A stretch of DNA of 8,852 nt from Bdellovibrionales bacterium (GTDB taxonomy: Bacteria; Bdellovibrionota; JAFGOL01): the NCBI GenBank assembly GCA_022710165.1, contig JAKLHL010000056.1, positions 1-8,852 on the forward strand, given 5' to 3'. The position numbers were made by a program, and so were the translations under genes. Every line of letters begins with the position of its first letter. Positions within the stretch are counted from its first letter, which is position 1. The notes under the pieces are model-generated. The model was not told the DNA's origin and did no database searches. It worked only from the letters and a program-made list of their open reading frames with translations. Below, piece after piece: positions 5,530 to 8,852 of this stretch.

Positions 5530-5535
5530 TTAAAT

Positions 5536-6900
5536 TTGAAACAACTAAGGATACTTGTGGTGGATGATGACAAAGATTATTGCAATCTCCTGACCAAAAT
5601 ACTTGAAAAGAACGGAGCCATAGTCTTATGCAACTATGACTCTTTGATGATATCCAAGAACATAAAGGACTTTGGACCAAGCGTAATACTTTTAGATGTA
5701 ATGCTGCCAGAAAGATCGGGCATAGAGGTCCTGTCTAGTATAAAAAAACTTAACACCGATATCCCCGTCATAATGATAAGTAACCGTGAAGATTCTAAAC
5801 TCATAGTAGCAGCCATGAAGGCCGGGGCAACAGACTATATACCAAAAACAGCAAGTAGCGAGGAACTTTGGGAAAAAATAAAAAAGCTCCACGAGATACA
5901 GAACATAAAAGACTCAGAAGGTAAGATAAAGACCGAAAGCCCCATAATAGGAGAAAGTCTGCTTACAAAAAGCCTGCTTAAACTCCTCGTCCAAGTTGCA
6001 CAAAGCGAGGCTCCTGTTTTTTTACGGGGAGAAAGTGGGACCGGTAAAAGTCTTATAGCCCAGATGCTTCACAATATAAGTCCAAGAAAGAACGGCCCTT
6101 TTGTTACCATAAATTGCCCTGCCATCCCTTCCACACTGTTAGAGAGTGAGCTCTTTGGCCACGAAAAGGGTGCTTTCACTGGAGCAATAAGATCAAAAGA
6201 AGGTAAGTTCGAGATAGCAGATAACGGCACCGTGTTCCTGGACGAGATAGGTGACCTTTCTGTAGACCTTCAAGTAAAGATACTAAGAGTGATACAGAAC
6301 AAGGAGTTCGAAAGAGTCGGTGGATTAAAAACTATAAAGACCAATGCTAGGATAATAGCGGCGACTAATTCCAACGTAGAAAAAGCCGTTCAGGAAGGAA
6401 AGTTCAGAGAAGACCTTTATTATAGATTAAATGTGCTCCCTATATATGTCCCTTCACTCAGAGAAAGAAAAGAGGACATCCCAAAACTAGTAGAACATTT
6501 TCTTGATACAACATCAAAAAGAGAAGGAAAGACCTTTGATCCATTATCACCAGAAGTAATGAACTCATTAATGGACTACCAGTGGCCAGGCAATATAAGG
6601 GAACTAGAGAACGTCGTAGAACGTGCGGTCATATTAAGCAAGAGCAATGTCCTAAGGTCCAGTGATTTCTCTATGCAATATAGTATACCACCTCAGCAAC
6701 AAGAACAGCTAACTCAGGTGGCACCATCCTCTACTATCACTACTGCGCCTACGTCCTTAAAGGACATAGAGTACAAGAATATGATAGAGGCTCTGCACAA
6801 GACATCTGGGAACGTAAGCAAAACGGCAAAAATGCTTGGTATCTCAAGGGACACCCTTTACAGAAAGATGAAAAAATATGGCATAGGACTAAAGAGCTAA
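5536..6900 (+). CDS. Sigma54-dependent response regulator, NtrC family (REC-AAA+-Fis)
   Basis: Cytoplasmic enhancer-binding activator of 454 aa that uses ATP to open RNA polymerase-sigma54 promoters after phosphorylation. The REC domain (4-120) has D10-D12, phosphoacceptor D54, switch S82 and K104. The AAA+ domain (about 137-375) has Walker A G-E-S-G-T-G-K-S (165-172), the sigma54-contact loop G-A-F-T-G-A (212-217), Walker B V-F-L-D-E-I-G-D (233-240), putative arginine fingers R291 and R297, and sensor II W-P-G-N-I-R-E-L-E-N (350-359). A Q- and T/S/P-rich linker (386-406) leads to a Fis-type helix-turn-helix (423-447). Every key residue is intact. It starts at TTG. It is divergent from the REC-only gene with its sigma54 promoter, and ends 1 bp from the convergent hybrid kinase, its likely partner. 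The regulon cannot be named from sequence, so no symbol is given. Confidence 0.95.
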   Translation: MKQLRILVVDDDKDYCNLLTKILEKNGAIVLCNYDSLMISKNIKDFGPSVILLDVMLPERSGIEVLSSIKKLNTDIPVIMISNREDSKLIVAAMKAGATDYIPKTASSEELWEKIKKLHEIQNIKDSEGKIKTESPIIGESLLTKSLLKLLVQVAQSEAPVFLRGESGTGKSLIAQMLHNISPRKNGPFVTINCPAIPSTLLESELFGHEKGAFTGAIRSKEGKFEIADNGTVFLDEIGDLSVDLQVKILRVIQNKEFERVGGLKTIKTNARIIAATNSNVEKAVQEGKFREDLYYRLNVLPIYVPSLRERKEDIPKLVEHFLDTTSKREGKTFDPLSPEVMNSLMDYQWPGNIRELENVVERAVILSKSNVLRSSDFSMQYSIPPQQQEQLTQVAPSSTITTAPTSLKDIEYKNMIEALHKTSGNVSKTAKMLGISRDTLYRKMKKYGIGLKS

Positions 6901-6939
6901 CTTATATCCTTAATGCCTTCTTTATCTTAGATATAAGTT
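6899..6939. repeat. Perfect 10-bp inverted repeat at the activator/kinase tail-to-tail junction
   Basis: AACTTATATC (6899-6908) and GATATAAGTT (6930-6939) are exact inverse complements 21 bp apart. The left arm covers the end of the activator stop codon and the kinase stop codon; the right arm lies in the last codons of the kinase. The stem is AT-rich and no T-run follows directly, so it is not a classic terminator, but a role in ending both transcripts is possible. Confidence 0.5.
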
Positions 6940-8852
6940 CTTCCTTATTAGAACCGTTTTTATTTACATAATCATTTGCACCATACTCGGCGTAGTTTTC
7001 TATATTGCTGAACCTTGATGAATAGAATATCACAGGAAGTTCCTCTTTGCTCTTTTCCCTCCTTATTATCTCAAGGAGCTCTATTCCATTCATCTCTGGC
7101 ATCTCTATGTCGAGGAGGATCAGATCTATCTTTTTGCTTCTTATTGCATCAAGAGCCTCTTTCCATCCATTAGCCTCTATGGATCTAAATCCTTCTTTTT
7201 CTAAAGCTTTAATGGCCAAAACCCTCTCATCTGCTATATCATCAACAACCAGTATGGTCTTATCAGTGCTAGACGAGGATCTTGTCACGTTAGCTTCTGG
7301 AGCAGACATAATCTTTACGTCTGGAAGCTCAAAATAGAATACAGAGCCATTGCCTTGTTCAGACTCAGCCCATATCCTTCCACCGTGCAGATCACAGATC
7401 ATCCTAGCTATTGCAAGTCCGATACCGTGACCCTTCTTTTTATCTACAACCTCGCCAGCCTGCTCATATTTCTCGAATATAACAGAAAGTTTATCTTTAG
7501 GTATGCCAGGACCTTGATCATGAACTCCTATCCTTAAACGTCCTGCAACATCAGCCGCTGTGATCTTTATCTTTGCCCCTGCTTTGGTATATTTTATAGC
7601 ATTACCTACTAAATTACTTAAGACCTGAACAAGTTTTAGATGATCGGCCTTAACTTCATACTGTGCATCTTCGATTATCTCTACTTTAGCACCACACTGT
7701 TCTAGGCTAGCTCTAAGGTCCTCTAGCACCTCTCTTATCAGTTTTGGTACAGACACTATTATAGGATCAAGAGTAACACTGCCGTCCTCAAGTTTCTTAA
7801 GGTCCAAAAGATCACTGATAAGCTTAAGACCTCTGTTAGCCTGTCTAAGTGACATCTCTGCATATTCCTTAACTTGTTCTGTTATCCCAGCCTCGTCCAA
7901 TAAAAGGTTCATCGAGGTTTTAACTATACCTAGTGGGCTCTTAAGATCATGAGAAGTAACAGATAAAAAGTCATCCTTGACCTTCATCGCTCTCTCTAAT
8001 GCTTCTCTGGTCTTTTTAAGCTCAAGCTCTACTTCTTTCTTTTGCGTTATGTCCTCTTTTACAGCAAGGTAATTCACAATATTACCAGACTCATCCATAA
8101 TAGGAGCTATGCTTGCAGCCTCCCAAAAGAAAGAACCATCCTTTCTTTTATTACGGAATTCTCCTCGCCATTCCTTACCAGACCTTATAGTATCCCAAAG
8201 TTTCTTATACTCCTCGTCTGGCGTTTCCCCAGATTTAAGTATCCTTGGGTTTTGCCCCATTGCTTCCTGTACTGTATATCCTGTAACACTGGTGAATTTA
8301 GGATTAACATACTCTATGTTACCGTTAAGGTCCGTAATTACAACAGTCGCTGGGCTTTGTGTAACAGCTCCAGATAATTTTCTTAATTCAGGCTCCGCTT
8401 TCTTAAGAGAACTAATATCAATGAAATTCTCTAATATATACTCTTTACCTCTTATATAAATTTTCTCTGCTGTCTTGATAACTGGTATATTACCTCGGCT
8501 CTTAGTTCCTTGTATATTAACTTGTCTTCCATAGACTCCTGATTGACCTTCTTCCATTATTGGACACTTATCACAATCATGCTTACACACTACATCACAT
8601 GGACCACCAATAATATTTCCCTTCTCCTCACCTAAAATATTTAAGCCTGCAGGATTTATATCTGTTATTTTAAAAGTTTCTGGATCTATAAGAACGACTC
8701 CAGATTGAATAGAATTCCATATTTGTTTTAGATAATACTCATTCTCTCTTAACTTCTCTTCTGAACGTTTCCTTTCGGTAACATCCCTAGCTGAAGAAAA
8801 TACAAGCCCATCCTTTTGAGAACTAGAATACGACTCTATCCAAACATAGGAG
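6902..8852 (-). CDS. Multi-PAS hybrid sensor histidine kinase (PAS-PAS-PAS-HisKA-HATPase-REC), 5' end outside window
   Basis: Sensor kinase that autophosphorylates on histidine and passes phosphate to its own receiver and probably to nearby regulators. The frame is open to the window edge, giving 649 visible residues. I therefore treat the in-frame GTG at 8588-8590 as internal, because it lies in the middle of a PAS domain. In visible numbering: residues 1-35 are the tail of one PAS/PAC (V-W-I-E, then R-D-V-T-E-R-K-R); 39-152 a second PAS with four cysteines (85, 89, 93, 96); about 158-275 a third PAS of the N-P-R-I-L-K-S-G type; HisKA with H301 (S-H-D-L-K-S-P-L); HATPase with N413/N417, D-Q-G-P-G-I (445-450) and G-H-G-I-G-L (474-479); a serine-rich linker; and REC with phosphoacceptor D581 and K631. 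No membrane segment is visible, so the shown part looks cytoplasmic. It ends 1 bp from the activator gene. Confidence 0.93.
   Translation of the reverse strand, partial: SYVWIESYSSSQKDGLVFSSARDVTERKRSEEKLRENEYYLKQIWNSIQSGVVLIDPETFKITDINPAGLNILGEEKGNIIGGPCDVVCKHDCDKCPIMEEGQSGVYGRQVNIQGTKSRGNIPVIKTAEKIYIRGKEYILENFIDISSLKKAEPELRKLSGAVTQSPATVVITDLNGNIEYVNPKFTSVTGYTVQEAMGQNPRILKSGETPDEEYKKLWDTIRSGKEWRGEFRNKRKDGSFFWEAASIAPIMDESGNIVNYLAVKEDITQKKEVELELKKTREALERAMKVKDDFLSVTSHDLKSPLGIVKTSMNLLLDEAGITEQVKEYAEMSLRQANRGLKLISDLLDLKKLEDGSVTLDPIIVSVPKLIREVLEDLRASLEQCGAKVEIIEDAQYEVKADHLKLVQVLSNLVGNAIKYTKAGAKIKITAADVAGRLRIGVHDQGPGIPKDKLSVIFEKYEQAGEVVDKKKGHGIGLAIARMICDLHGGRIWAESEQGNGSVFYFELPDVKIMSAPEANVTRSSSSTDKTILVVDDIADERVLAIKALEKEGFRSIEANGWKEALDAIRSKKIDLILLDIEMPEMNGIELLEIIRREKSKEELPVIFYSSRFSNIENYAEYGANDYVNKNGSNKEELISKIKKALRI

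Noticed and set aside
3963..6765. Recurrent GTCCTTAA motif (near 3963, 3983, 4961, 6755) as a dispersed repeat
   Set aside because: Most copies fall in coding sequence, and several read as common codon pairs for Leu-Lys-Asp (CTT/TTA-AAG/AAA-GAC). The number seen is small and no flanking sequence is shared.
8588..8590. GTG codon as the start of the hybrid kinase, giving a 562-aa protein
   Set aside because: The frame stays open for 87 more codons to the window edge, and these encode the first half of the same PAS domain and the end of another PAS. The codon lies within the cysteine cluster, so the gene simply runs out of the window.

Overview
This is a bacterial chromosomal window of 8.85 kb, moderately AT-rich by eye (about 40-45% GC, apparently lower toward the right end). 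It carries eight protein-coding genes, the first and last cut by the window edges. A sigma54-dependent activator, a protein with a Sec-type signal peptide and Shine-Dalgarno-like leaders show that it is bacterial. AGG (Arg) and ATA (Ile) codons are frequent in every gene, so there is no clear sign of recent transfer. I cannot assign a phylum. No rRNA, tRNA, insertion sequence or CRISPR array was seen. No stretch without a gene exceeds 200 bp.

Layout: M3 oligoendopeptidase C-terminus (+, partial); MscS-type channel protein with a long periplasmic coiled coil (-); M24B Xaa-Pro aminopeptidase (+); conserved 82-aa coiled-coil protein (-); short dapB for lysine/diaminopimelate synthesis (+); single-domain response regulator (-); NtrC-type sigma54 activator (+); multi-PAS hybrid histidine kinase (-, partial, 5' end outside the window). 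Strand alternates at every gene. The four convergent pairs have gaps of 4 and 1 bp or overlap by 8 and 30 bp. The three divergent spacers are 39, 105 and 194 bp.

The right half looks like one signalling module: hybrid kinase, NtrC-type activator and REC-only protein. The 194-bp spacer between the last two is the most informative region. It contains a near-consensus sigma54 promoter (TGGCAT-N5-ATGCA, with GG-N10-GC spacing) pointing at the REC-only gene. It also contains a perfect inverted repeat, ACTGTC-N11-GACAGT, about 137 bp upstream of the expected start. That repeat encloses the likely -10 box of the activator gene, and a further copy of its right arm, in the longer form TCTGACAG, lies near -84. 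I infer that the activator binds there, switches on the REC-only gene through sigma54 and represses itself. The REC-only protein and the kinase's own receiver are close paralogues (about 44 of 82 aligned residues identical), which suggests a phosphorelay, a phosphate sink or a feedback loop.

The left half is housekeeping: two peptidases, a mechanosensitive-channel relative, dapB and an uncharacterised small protein.
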